Part shown: positions 1 to 8,662 of the stretch, piece by piece | Position numbering within the stretch: the first letter of the stretch is position 1 | How the letters are laid out: the number at the start of each line of letters is the position of its first letter | DNA from: a bacterium | GTDB taxonomy: Bacteria > UBP6 > UBA1177 | Direction of reading: 5' to 3' | NCBI GenBank assembly: GCA_016290135.1 | Contig: JAEESW010000003.1 | Coordinates: 1-64,000, forward strand | DNA length: 64,000 bases | Notes under the pieces: model-generated | Database searches by the model: none | Told to the model about the DNA's origin: nothing | Seen by the model: only the letters and a program-made list of their open reading frames with translations | Made by a program: the position numbers and the translations under genes

Positions 1-111
1 GACTATCGGCTATTCAATGTCCAAGATCCCGTCTTGCTCTACGGTGAACAATCTGTTGACGATATAATTCTGAACGTCGTTCATTGGTCGCTGGCCTCTT
101 GATTTGCGGAA
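1..111. other. Window edge, possible gene fragment
   Basis: One plus-strand frame is open from base 1 to a TGA at 100-102 (33 codons) and could be the 3' end of a gene starting outside the window. On the minus strand a 24-codon reading frame starts at 84 with a weak AGAGG before it. Neither resembles a known family. The stretch is too short to decide between them. Confidence 0.2.
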
Positions 112-1896
112 CTAATGGGTGGGTCTTTCGCAGTCGTAGACTTCCGCCGGAGTTATTTCGGTGATCTTGATCTTTTTCTTTCCGTCTTCATCGCTGCCGT
201 CGCTGACTTCGATATCGAAGACGTGCCAGCAGGTGTCGGTCTTGTTCATAAGGAGCGAGGCCGAATTTTCCTCTGCTCCGTGAGCGTAGGCCTTTACAAC
301 GGCTGTGGAAGGACCTTTTGAAGTGTCGTAAGCGTGAACAACGACTTTGTAGATACCGTTGTCGGGTTTGTTGATAGTCACTGTTTCGGGTCCTATTCCG
401 TTGGTGTTGTCGATGTCGAGGAAAGGATCGTCTTTCGTCTCGCCTTCGACGCCCCAGTCAGGTCTTTCGCCCGAATACTGCGGCGAGCAGTTCCAGAAGT
501 AGCAGTCGCTTGTCGCGTTGCCGAACTCGCCGTCAGGCCTTATCAAGTGAAGGTCCATGTCGGAGTTCTTGTTGTTCCAGAGCAGCTTGACAGCAAGGTC
601 GTCGTCCGAGACTGCTTCGACAGTGCATTCTGCCGGAACGCTGCTTACCCCTTTGTCGTTGATGACGATGAGGCGGACGACGTATGTTCCTTTGACCTTG
701 GCCTGGAACGCGGTGCGTTTGACTTTGTTCGAAGGATCGCCGTTGAGCGGTGTTCCCGCGCGGTTTGCGTCATCGACTATGTCAAGCGAGATACCGCCCG
801 GAGTCGTTGCGAAGCTCCAGAGGTACTTGAGCCCTTCCTGCGATTCGCCGTCGCTGTCGGTGCTTCCGCTCGCATCCATGATCGCCCACTGGAAAACGGA
901 GACTTTTTCGGGCTCGCACTTGAGTTTTGCAGTCGGATATTTTTCAACATTCGGACCGCATTTGAGTGTGATGCGCTTGTTCGAGTTCTTGTTGTATTCC
1001 GTCGGATCGGTGTTGATTATGAGCAGTTCGCCTGTGAGCGGCGACGGGTATTCCTTGTCGTTGCGGCATCCGATCTGGAGAGTGAGTTCTCCGTCCGGAG
1101 CTATGGAAACGCCGGGTTCAGGCCCTTCTTTGATGAAGAAGCCCATTTCGTTGGAGTTCTTCGACTGTCCTTCCGAAATAACGACCGATGAAAGTTTCAG
1201 GTTTGCCGCACCTTTGTTGTAGACGACAGCTTCTTTTACGAGTTCGTCGAGGACGTCGGTGAAAACGAGAATGTCGTCGTCTTCGTCCTCATCCATCGTT
1301 TTGACTTCGATCCTGCCGGTCGGTTTTGTCTGGGCCGTCAGCGGGATGTCGAAATTCGCCTTGCACTTGTCGTTGCTCCTTATTCTGAGGTAGCGGACCT
1401 GTTCAGTCCAGGTGGATGCTACGACCGAAATGCCTATCTCGACTTCTTCGTCGTTTTTGAGGAGCACTTTTCCGTTTTCAAGCGGGTTCGATTCGATCTT
1501 GAAAGTCCCTTCGTCCGCGTTACCGTCCTTGTCGACGATCGAAATGCCGGAAATAATGAGCGGCTCCGCCTCGTCGCACGAATAGCAGCGGTTCATGATG
1601 TAGATATATTTCGTGAGCGATCTTTCGCCGAAGATGATACCTGAGAAAAGGAGTTCCTCGTTCTTTGGTTTGAGTCTGTTGTCCGCGCTGGAGTAGTTGC
1701 AGTCATTCGACGGTTTGTCCTTGCCGGGATCTACGGCGGTGTCGCCTGTGTCGGTCGGATCGCTGCCTGTGTCGCCGGTATCAGCCGTCGGATCCGTGTC
1801 GGTATCTGAATACGGATCCTTTTTTTCGCTTCCGCAGGAAACCGCGACAAAAATGAAAGCAAGGAAAAAGAGTGAAGAAACTATGATTTTTTTCAT
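112..1896 (-). CDS. Lipoprotein with PKD-like and YfaP/DUF2135-like domains
   Basis: A predicted lipoprotein of 594 residues. The start at 1896 follows an AGGAGGG ribosome site and opens a signal peptide ending in a V-S-C lipobox near residue 21. A low-complexity linker of Asp, Thr, Gly and Pro repeats (about 27-62) follows. The middle (about 75-330) looks like two Ig-like/choice-of-anchor segments. A PKD-like domain (about 335-435) carries the DASGSTDSDG signature. The C-terminal domain begins with SDMDLHLIRPDG, typical of YfaP/DUF2135-like beta-sandwiches. It is the last gene of the five-gene operon and starts 11 bases after its neighbour's stop. It is likely an envelope-anchored structural or adhesive protein. 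Its exact role is unknown. Confidence 0.8.
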   Translation of the reverse strand: MKKIIVSSLFFLAFIFVAVSCGSEKKDPYSDTDTDPTADTGDTGSDPTDTGDTAVDPGKDKPSNDCNYSSADNRLKPKNEELLFSGIIFGERSLTKYIYIMNRCYSCDEAEPLIISGISIVDKDGNADEGTFKIESNPLENGKVLLKNDEEVEIGISVVASTWTEQVRYLRIRSNDKCKANFDIPLTAQTKPTGRIEVKTMDEDEDDDILVFTDVLDELVKEAVVYNKGAANLKLSSVVISEGQSKNSNEMGFFIKEGPEPGVSIAPDGELTLQIGCRNDKEYPSPLTGELLIINTDPTEYNKNSNKRITLKCGPNVEKYPTAKLKCEPEKVSVFQWAIMDASGSTDSDGESQEGLKYLWSFATTPGGISLDIVDDANRAGTPLNGDPSNKVKRTAFQAKVKGTYVVRLIVINDKGVSSVPAECTVEAVSDDDLAVKLLWNNKNSDMDLHLIRPDGEFGNATSDCYFWNCSPQYSGERPDWGVEGETKDDPFLDIDNTNGIGPETVTINKPDNGIYKVVVHAYDTSKGPSTAVVKAYAHGAEENSASLLMNKTDTCWHVFDIEVSDGSDEDGKKKIKITEITPAEVYDCERPTH

Positions 1897-1907
1897 TTTA
1901 CCCTCCT

Positions 1908-3194
1908 TTACTTCGATACAGACTGAGCGCATCTGAACCCGAGGTTGTAATAGCGGTAGTTCGGGAACGCCTTGTCTCTCGAGTATGTCGTGATCTCGCT
2001 TTCAAGGGAGACCCAGCTTCCGCCGCGGATGACTTTCTCCTCTGTCGGAGATTCCGCCGGACCTGTCGGATCTTCGATCTGTATATCGCCGGTGTCGCTC
2101 TTGTAGTAGAAATCGATATTGTACCAGGTGTCCGTCCATTCCGCGACATTGCCGGCCATGTTGTAGACTCCGTAAGGCGAGGTGCCTTCATCTCCCCACA
2201 TTACCGAGGTTACGTCGCCGAAAAGGGCCGTGTAGTTCGCCTGAGCGGCCTCAATGTTGTCGGCTGGTTCCTGATCTCCCCACGGATATGTGCGCATCGT
2301 TTTGCCGCGGGCCGCCTTTTCCCACTGCGCTTCGGTCGGAAGCCGTTTCCCTGCCCACTGGCAGAAGGTCTCAGCCTGGTTGTATGAGACCCAGATCACC
2401 GGGAATCCGGCGTAGGTCGCGTTGTTGTAGTAGTTTTGGTACATTATCGAGGTCGCATCGTAAGGAGCGGTGCAGACGCCTGCGTCCTGACACAGTTTGT
2501 ACTGACTGTTCGAGACCTCGTACTTGTCGATGTAGTAGGATGAAAGGTAGACTTTCTTGGTCCCTTCAGACTGTTTCAGACCTTCATCCTCTTCCGAAAG
2601 TCCTGTCGGAGTTCCGGCTGGTGCGCCGAACTCGAATTCTCCGCCGGGGATGAGCACCATCTCGGCGATACCGGCCTGGTTCGCGTCTTCCTGTTTGACC
2701 ATATCCTTCGGAAATCCGATGTGGAAGTTGCCCAGAAATTTCGTGCTTATCTTGAAAAGGTTGTTCTCGACATCGAGTTCGTATGAAGTTTCAGGGAAAA
2801 CCTCGAAATTCTGACGATCCATCGAGAAGTAGGGCTTAAGGTCGAGTTCGTCGAGCAGATTCGGGAAATCGGCCTCTTTGTAGGGGATGACGACTGTCAG
2901 ATTCTTTGCAAATTCAAATGCCGCAGGCGAGATCGAGTAGATGTTCGTGACCGGTTTGGAAACATTCGTGAAAGCCGGTGTGTCGAGGGCGTATGCGGTT
3001 ATCGTGACGACATCGGTCCCTTCGGGCAGAGAACCGGGCTCAAGGTGGACCGTGACGCCGTTTACGCCTCTGTAGACGCCGCCCGAGTTGTCGAAATCCT
3101 GCCCGATCTTTTTGTAGAGATAATCCTCTTCGCCGCAGGCTGCAAGCATAGCCGCCATAACAAGGAGAGTGAGAATCTTTCTGAAATCAGCCAT
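1908..3194 (-). CDS. SUMF1-domain lipoprotein, probably non-catalytic
   Basis: A 428-residue predicted lipoprotein with a lipobox LAAC near residue 20. The N-terminal 170 residues are a beta-rich region of unknown type. The C-terminal half is a SUMF1/formylglycine-generating-enzyme fold with hallmarks PGGEFEFG, YYIDKYEVSNSQY, GKRLPTEAQWEKAARG, YPWGD, NMAGNVAEW, RGGSW and GFRCA. The Cys pair that marks active aerobic FGE between RGGSW and GFRC is absent, so I infer a binding or structural role. Its ATG overlaps the upstream TAA by one base (TAATG), so translation is probably coupled, with AGGAGG inside the upstream gene. Confidence 0.85.
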   Translation of the reverse strand: MADFRKILTLLVMAAMLAACGEEDYLYKKIGQDFDNSGGVYRGVNGVTVHLEPGSLPEGTDVVTITAYALDTPAFTNVSKPVTNIYSISPAAFEFAKNLTVVIPYKEADFPNLLDELDLKPYFSMDRQNFEVFPETSYELDVENNLFKISTKFLGNFHIGFPKDMVKQEDANQAGIAEMVLIPGGEFEFGAPAGTPTGLSEEDEGLKQSEGTKKVYLSSYYIDKYEVSNSQYKLCQDAGVCTAPYDATSIMYQNYYNNATYAGFPVIWVSYNQAETFCQWAGKRLPTEAQWEKAARGKTMRTYPWGDQEPADNIEAAQANYTALFGDVTSVMWGDEGTSPYGVYNMAGNVAEWTDTWYNIDFYYKSDTGDIQIEDPTGPAESPTEEKVIRGGSWVSLESEITTYSRDKAFPNYRYYNLGFRCAQSVSK

Positions 3195-4516
3195 TATTCA
3201 CCTCCTATCACTGAGATCGAGCATCCGCTGCCGGTAGTTCCTACTTCCCAGCGCGGTTCGTCGCCTTCGATGACCTGTGTCCACTGAGTGTCGTTCTCGC
3301 TGCTGTAGCCGAAGAGCGAGACTTTAGTCACAGGCTCGACCGGATCGTTGCTGTAGATCGAGATCACTCCTTTCTGCGTGCCGACATCGTAAGGCTTGAA
3401 AAATACCGTGAGCGCTGCCTTTTCACCCGGTGCTATGCTGAGCGTGTCGGGAATTACGATGAAGTTGGAATCGTTGGAAACGACTTTCGCCTCCATTACT
3501 CTTGTTCCGATGTTCTCGACGTCAAATTCCCAGTAATCCTCGTCGCCGGGCATCGTATCGGCGAATTTGTGCGATCTCGACTCGATAAAAACAGCGGGGA
3601 AGTCGAAAGAAACGCTCTGCGAGTTGTATCTCCAGAATTTCTCTCCTTTGGCTACCGGGATCTCTATCGGTATCGGGAACTGAAGTTCGAGTATCTTGAT
3701 GGTGATCGTGACCTTGAATATGATGTCTGTCCTGTAATAAGTCTTCGATTCGTAGAAAACAGGGATCTCCATGGTGGTCCCTACGAGCGGAGGTTCGATG
3801 ACGAGATACTGGTTGTCGGAGAATATGCTGCGCTCCTGTTTCTCGTCAAGGCCTATCCTGCTTCCGAATATCTCGACATACATTTTGCCGTCAAGTTCGA
3901 AGTTGAAGTGAACGAGGCTGCAAAGATCGCCGACAATGGGCAGAGAAAGACCGCAGCTGCCGCCTACCATGTCAGCGAGGGTGCCTTCGTAAAGCTGGAA
4001 GTGGTCGACGCTGTCTTCCATCGAAACAGGGTTGTCGATGTTCCCGTCAAGCAGGAACGGCTGGTAGACTTTGTCATCCTTGAAGCTGAGGTCGAAGTTG
4101 AGCCACTTGCTGAGTTCGTTTTCTGCGCCGGAGTAGCAGTTTTTCCATTTTGCTTCCATATTGATGCCGTAGAACATGTCTGCCGATCCGCCGCCCGGAG
4201 TCCCTTCAAAGAAGACTTTGACCGATTCCGGCCACTGCGCCTTCGCCCTGCCTTTCATTTTCGCGCCCATCTCTGCGCCGTATTCGACGTTGAAGAGGAC
4301 GCTGAGAGGAATGAGCCCGCTGCATCCGGGAAGCCAGTCGCCTGTTCCCCATTTGTTGTGTTCTATCAGCACGTCGCGGTATTCGAATTCGATCTCGTCC
4401 GAATACTGCTCGTCGTAGACACGCCACTCTTCGCCGTCACGCACGATTTCGGCACCTGCCGGCATGAAGCTCAGAAGCATAACCGCGAAAAGCAGTGAAT
4501 AAAAAATCTTTTTCAT
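3194..4516 (-). CDS. Secreted protein with C-terminal ASH/choice-of-anchor-like domain
   Basis: A 440-residue protein with a Sec signal peptide (about 1-23, cleavage after PAGA). It has no lipobox. Residues 40-310 have no recognisable family and contain several scattered Cys. Residues about 320-405 form an Ig-like ASH/choice-of-anchor D type domain (WEFDVENIGT, APGEKAALTVFFKP, GVISIYSNDP). ATG at 4516 is preferred over the GTG one codon earlier because of its spacing from AGGTGG. It lies 13 bases after the upstream gene and overlaps the next. It probably works in the same envelope complex as its operon partners. Confidence 0.75.
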   Translation of the reverse strand: MKKIFYSLLFAVMLLSFMPAGAEIVRDGEEWRVYDEQYSDEIEFEYRDVLIEHNKWGTGDWLPGCSGLIPLSVLFNVEYGAEMGAKMKGRAKAQWPESVKVFFEGTPGGGSADMFYGINMEAKWKNCYSGAENELSKWLNFDLSFKDDKVYQPFLLDGNIDNPVSMEDSVDHFQLYEGTLADMVGGSCGLSLPIVGDLCSLVHFNFELDGKMYVEIFGSRIGLDEKQERSIFSDNQYLVIEPPLVGTTMEIPVFYESKTYYRTDIIFKVTITIKILELQFPIPIEIPVAKGEKFWRYNSQSVSFDFPAVFIESRSHKFADTMPGDEDYWEFDVENIGTRVMEAKVVSNDSNFIVIPDTLSIAPGEKAALTVFFKPYDVGTQKGVISIYSNDPVEPVTKVSLFGYSSENDTQWTQVIEGDEPRWEVGTTGSGCSISVIGGE

Positions 4517-4529
4517 CACGCCACCTATA

Positions 4530-7421
4530 TTATTCTGTTATATCTCTTGCACATCTGAAACCTATCGAATTCGAGTTGTACTGCGGATTTACGCCGCGTC
4601 TGTAAGTCGATCGTATCAGTTTCCTTGAAGTGTTCCAGCTGCCGCCGCGGACCGTTCTCTGGTCTCCGATAGGAAGCGGGACGCCGCCCTGGAACAGATC
4701 GGAGTAGTAGAAAAATCTTGTCGAGACCCACTCTTCGGCGTTGCCTGCCATATCGTATGTCCCGCTCGGACTCTTGGCGTCTTTGGAGTTGAACTTGTCG
4801 TATTTCGAGCCGTTGTAGTATCCGACAGGCGTTACATGAGGCTGCGGGTAAGCGATAAGGAGATCTTCCGCCGAAACGAGATCCTCGAGTTCTTTGCTCG
4901 GTTCGTAGGGATCGGTGCTTCCGCGGTAGTTCGCTTTGTAGGGGATGTTCGATCCTTCAAGGAAACTTATCCCGCTGAACCAGCCTTCCACCGTGCTGTC
5001 CTCCCAAGGCATATCAGGGCATTCTTTCGAGCACTCCTCTTCGGATGATGCCGGACATACACAGTCGCTTCTGACTCTTGCCGCGTATTCCCATTCCTCT
5101 TCGGTCGGAAGACGTTTGCCGACCCATTTGCAGAAGGCATTCGCCGCATACCAGCAGACGCTCGTGACAGGCATTTTGTCCTTTGAGCCGCCCATGTATT
5201 TGTCTCCGCTGTATTTTCCGAACCACTCTTCGAGGTATTTGTCGTTTCCGTAACATTTTTCAAGACCGAGCTCGTCGTCGGTCTTCATCGCGCTTTCAGG
5301 CCTCCAGAGCTTGTTTTTCTGGTCGTTCAGGAATTTTTTATACTGAGCGACCGTTACTTCGTATTTGTCGATGAGGAAATTCGAGTGCATGGTGACTTTG
5401 TGGACCGGTTTTTCCATGTTGAAAGCCTCTTTCGTGCTGCTTCCCATCAGGAAAGAATTTCCCGCAGCCGATATTTCGACCATGCATCCGGGGATGTCGT
5501 TGTCGATGCAGCGGCACATGTCGTCAGGACATACGTTCTCGTCAGTCGGGAAGGGGATCTCCGAGGTGTCGGGATCATCTCCGCCCGAACTTCCGTCGCT
5601 CTCGTTGAAATAATAAATGTCTTCGCCGGTGTTGCCGATGTTGAAGATCTCATCGGTAAAATCGATTATCGGCTGGTCGATGCCTCTGAAAAGCTTGATC
5701 GTGTCGGCAGGATTTATCTTCTTGAAGACAAGGTCTGTCACTTTCTGGAGCTGGAGCATGTAGGATTCGCTACCTGTGGAGTTGCTTACATCCTGAAGGA
5801 ATGACCTGCTGCTCTTTGTTTCGCCCGAGAAGGAGTTTACGACGACTTCCATGACTTTGATGTAAAGATCGTCTTTGTAAAGGTTGGTCGCAAACGAAGC
5901 CTTCCTCGATTTCATGAAGTCGTTAACACGCTGACCGATACCGCGTTCGCGGATCCCTCTCGCAACGACATTGACCGGGTGGTTTACGAGGCCCTTGTTA
6001 ACGGCTTTATCGTAATTTATCAGTATATTCAAGAAGTTATCGTTTACGTCTGCTGAGATCATAACTATCGGCAGCATGATCTGCGAGAAGTATGTCGCCC
6101 AGATCGGATCCATCGCCCTGCTGAGAAGACCGCCGCTGTTCTGCGCCGGGACATAGCTTGCAAGAAGTCCTTCCTTTATTTCGTTGTTTTTGTATCTGAG
6201 CTGCGTTTTTTCTGTTTCGGTGGTCTCCTCGAAGTAAGCCGCGATCTCCGAAGCCATTCTGTTGGGCTGGCCTTCGACGATGAGCTTTCTTGTCAGATAT
6301 TCCTCGTTCTGCGTGATGTATGTCTGGATGAGGTATCTGAGAGTCGGGGATGCGTAGTGTGAAGGCGGGACCATGAGGACAGGAAGCGCAGATTCGTCGA
6401 TACCGTCATCGGCGACCTCGTTCGGAAGAAGAGGCACTGTCGGCATCGCGTCAACATAAAAATATGCCCAGCGGGGACGCGAGTTGTAGGTCTTTACCGC
6501 CGAACCGTTCTCATTGAAGTATTTTACATAGACCTGGTCGATCTCTTCGTCGCTTTCCTCTTTCGGAAGATCACGGAAAACGGAGTGATGGAATGTTTCG
6601 GTCTTGTCGTCCTGTGTTACAGTGAGGTCTCTTTGATAGTTGCGGGGCCGGATCTCCGCAGTTTTTTCATTTTCTTCAGTCCCCTGGTCCTCGATGTAGG
6701 AAGCAGTCTGGGTGTAGAGTTCGTCGACTGCCGCCGCGATCGCGTTCTGCACGTCAAGGTCGCCTGCTACGATGATGCTGGGCGTGATGGTCACCATCTT
6801 GTCCTTGAGTATGCGGATAAGGGTTTTTGTAGCCTTGAGGCTGCGGATCCTTTCAAGAAGCGCCGCATTGTAAAGCGGGTTTACAGTCGTCGCGATGCCG
6901 GGCTGAAGGAAAACAAGAGCCGCTGCCGTTTCGCGGACGCTGAACTCGACATGTTTTCTCTTGAAGTAGTTTTCTCCGTTTGACGGGAAGACAGTGAGCA
7001 TGATCGGCACGTTTTTCGTTTCATCCTCGTAGTTTGTCTTCAGAACGAAAAGAGTCGTTCCCACGACATTCGAACGGACCCAGAAAGTCCCGTTAACAGG
7101 GTCGACATTCTGGACGAGGTTGGTCCTTCCGTACTGGACCTGAAGATTTGCATAGGGGATTATGAAACCGTCGGGAAGGCTGACTCTCCCCTGGTAGAAT
7201 ATCTTGTTCGTGACATATTCTATTCCGGCGAACTCCTCTTTTTCGTCAAGCGGGTTCTTTGGCTCCATCAGGTTGTTGACACATTTCGCGTCAAAACATT
7301 TTTCGCCGAGGTCGCAGTCCTCGAAAGAGCTGCACTCTATATCGAAATGGCTCATTTCAGGCGAACAGGCCGAAAAAACGAGCAAAAACAAAGGTAAAAG
7401 TGTAAAAGTGGATCTTTTCAT
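4530..7421 (-). CDS. Large lipoprotein with C-terminal SUMF1-like domain
   Basis: A 963-residue predicted lipoprotein with lipobox FSAC at about 16-19. A short Cys-rich module follows (C-SSFEDC-DLGEKC-FDAKC). A beta-rich region (about 65-160) and a long mostly helical region (about 160-620) match no family I recognise. The final 290 residues are a SUMF1-like domain (FLIDKYEVTVAQYKKF, GKRLPTEEEWEYAAR, DMAGNAEEWVS, RGGSW, GFRCA) with several extra Cys in an insertion. As in the paralogous lipoprotein downstream, the FGE active-site Cys pair is missing. It starts 4 bases after the upstream stop with GAGGTGA inside that gene. Confidence 0.8.
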   Translation of the reverse strand: MKRSTFTLLPLFLLVFSACSPEMSHFDIECSSFEDCDLGEKCFDAKCVNNLMEPKNPLDEKEEFAGIEYVTNKIFYQGRVSLPDGFIIPYANLQVQYGRTNLVQNVDPVNGTFWVRSNVVGTTLFVLKTNYEDETKNVPIMLTVFPSNGENYFKRKHVEFSVRETAAALVFLQPGIATTVNPLYNAALLERIRSLKATKTLIRILKDKMVTITPSIIVAGDLDVQNAIAAAVDELYTQTASYIEDQGTEENEKTAEIRPRNYQRDLTVTQDDKTETFHHSVFRDLPKEESDEEIDQVYVKYFNENGSAVKTYNSRPRWAYFYVDAMPTVPLLPNEVADDGIDESALPVLMVPPSHYASPTLRYLIQTYITQNEEYLTRKLIVEGQPNRMASEIAAYFEETTETEKTQLRYKNNEIKEGLLASYVPAQNSGGLLSRAMDPIWATYFSQIMLPIVMISADVNDNFLNILINYDKAVNKGLVNHPVNVVARGIRERGIGQRVNDFMKSRKASFATNLYKDDLYIKVMEVVVNSFSGETKSSRSFLQDVSNSTGSESYMLQLQKVTDLVFKKINPADTIKLFRGIDQPIIDFTDEIFNIGNTGEDIYYFNESDGSSGGDDPDTSEIPFPTDENVCPDDMCRCIDNDIPGCMVEISAAGNSFLMGSSTKEAFNMEKPVHKVTMHSNFLIDKYEVTVAQYKKFLNDQKNKLWRPESAMKTDDELGLEKCYGNDKYLEEWFGKYSGDKYMGGSKDKMPVTSVCWYAANAFCKWVGKRLPTEEEWEYAARVRSDCVCPASSEEECSKECPDMPWEDSTVEGWFSGISFLEGSNIPYKANYRGSTDPYEPSKELEDLVSAEDLLIAYPQPHVTPVGYYNGSKYDKFNSKDAKSPSGTYDMAGNAEEWVSTRFFYYSDLFQGGVPLPIGDQRTVRGGSWNTSRKLIRSTYRRGVNPQYNSNSIGFRCARDITE

Positions 7422-7425
7422 ATCG

Positions 7426-8478
7426 TCACCTCATTACATTGAACATCACGGAAAGGTGTCCGCCGCCCTGGAAAAGCTGTTCGTTGCGGTCGAAACCTCT
7501 GAAGGAACCGTACATCTTGAGATAGGTGAAGTCGCCGCCGACTCCGAGCGCGATATATTCCCAGACTCTGAAGAAATAATCCAGATTTACGGAAACATAA
7601 GGACCTCCGAAGAAGCTCAGGATGCCGTTCGGACGCGTGCGGTCCGCGACTTTCTCGATACCGCCGATAAAGCCGACCGAAGCCGTGATCGCGCTTCTTG
7701 TCTTTCTTGTCCTAAGTCCGTGGATGTAATATCTGAGAGCTGCACCGCCGCCGTAGTAAAGGTTGTCCGCGTCAAGCGAGAGGAGCCTTCCTTCCACTCC
7801 TACCGAAAAATCCTGAAGGGCCCTGACGTTGAGTTTGAGCGTGTAATTGCCGATTATGTCGAAGTTCGTAAAGTCTCCGCCGCCTCCGGCAATACCGCCT
7901 GCAAGTTCGATCGAAAGCATGTAAGTGTACCATTTTTCAAGGCGGACATACTCTTTCGGGACCCAGCCTTCTTTGCCTAAGAACTCAACTCTGTAGAAGT
8001 CGTTGGCCTCTTCAAGGATCACGACATCATCGTTTTCGTAAAGCTCGAACAGCTTTTTGGAGCGGACGCTCGCCTCTGTGTAAAGGTAAGTCGATGACGT
8101 GACTTTTCCGATATCGGGCTCTTTATGCCGGTGAACGACACCTTTTTCACGTTTTTCGACAACAAAATCGTCTTCTTCGGGATCAGGGTAGAGATTTTGG
8201 GAACCTCCCTGAACAAAATCGTCTTTCTGCTTTTCAGATTTTGACGAACCGGTCTTTGCGAAAGGATCATCTTCTTCGGTTTTCTCTCCGAAAAACTCCT
8301 CGTCGCTTTCATGCTGCGGAGCCTCGTCCTCTTCGGAAGGGCTCTCCTCATCCTCTTCATCTTCATCATCGTCGTCAGCGGAGACTGCTGCCGCACCGAA
8401 AGCGGAAAAGTCGGGAGAAAGCGCCGAAAGCCCGAAACAGGCAAGCAACACAAAAAAAGGAATGAAAAATTTCTTCAC
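7426..8478 (-). CDS. SH3-domain outer-membrane beta-barrel protein
   Basis: A 350-residue protein, first of the five-gene operon. A GTG start at 8478 is preceded by GAGGG. A signal peptide (about 1-34) is followed by an acidic linker rich in Asp, Glu and Ser (35-110). A bacterial SH3-like domain follows at about 122-180 (TYLYTEASVRSKKLFEL, GWVPKEYVRL). The C-terminal 165 residues have alternating hydrophobic strands ending in an aromatic-rich final strand, consistent with a small outer-membrane beta-barrel. It may provide the membrane anchor or pore for the lipoproteins encoded behind it. That partnership is inferred from the operon only. Confidence 0.7.
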   Translation of the reverse strand: MKKFFIPFFVLLACFGLSALSPDFSAFGAAAVSADDDDEDEEDEESPSEEDEAPQHESDEEFFGEKTEEDDPFAKTGSSKSEKQKDDFVQGGSQNLYPDPEEDDFVVEKREKGVVHRHKEPDIGKVTSSTYLYTEASVRSKKLFELYENDDVVILEEANDFYRVEFLGKEGWVPKEYVRLEKWYTYMLSIELAGGIAGGGGDFTNFDIIGNYTLKLNVRALQDFSVGVEGRLLSLDADNLYYGGGAALRYYIHGLRTRKTRSAITASVGFIGGIEKVADRTRPNGILSFFGGPYVSVNLDYFFRVWEYIALGVGGDFTYLKMYGSFRGFDRNEQLFQGGGHLSVMFNVMR

Positions 8479-8553
8479 TTTGCCCTCAAAATTTCAAAAA
8501 ATTCTTATATCATAAAAAGCACTCTGCAAAAAAACAGACCTGATATAATAATT

Positions 8554-8587
8554 AAAAGTGCATTTTTTGCAAGCAAAAAGGCACTTT
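8554..8587. promoter_or_regulatory. Long inverted repeat upstream of guaA
   Basis: The arms AAAGTGC and GCACTTT enclose TTTTTTGC-AA-GCAAAAA, giving a nearly uninterrupted stem of about 15 pairs with a two-base loop. It lies in the divergent region between the envelope operon and guaA. It could be an operator for a dimeric regulator or a transcript hairpin. No regulator can be named. Confidence 0.45.
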
Positions 8588-8606
8588 GGCACGGTATTTC
8601 AAAACC

Positions 8607-8634
8607 TTGCCTTTTTTCGCCAAAACCCTATATT
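8607..8634 (+). promoter_or_regulatory. Candidate sigma70 promoter for guaA
   Basis: TTGCCT, 16 bases, then TATATT. The -10 box ends 29 bases before the guaA start and just before the AGGGAGG ribosome site at 8651-8657. Read by eye. Confidence 0.4.
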
Positions 8635-8662
8635 TGAGCGTTTTTGCTTTAGGGAGGTTTTT

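Noticed and set aside
1908-7421. Active formylglycine-generating enzymes
   Set aside because: The active-site Cys pair between RGGSW and the final GFRC is absent in both proteins, and no sulfatase gene is nearby.
8585-8600. Sigma54 promoter-like TTGGCACG upstream of guaA
   Set aside because: The -24 half is good, but the required GC at -12/-13 is missing (TTCA instead of TTGC).
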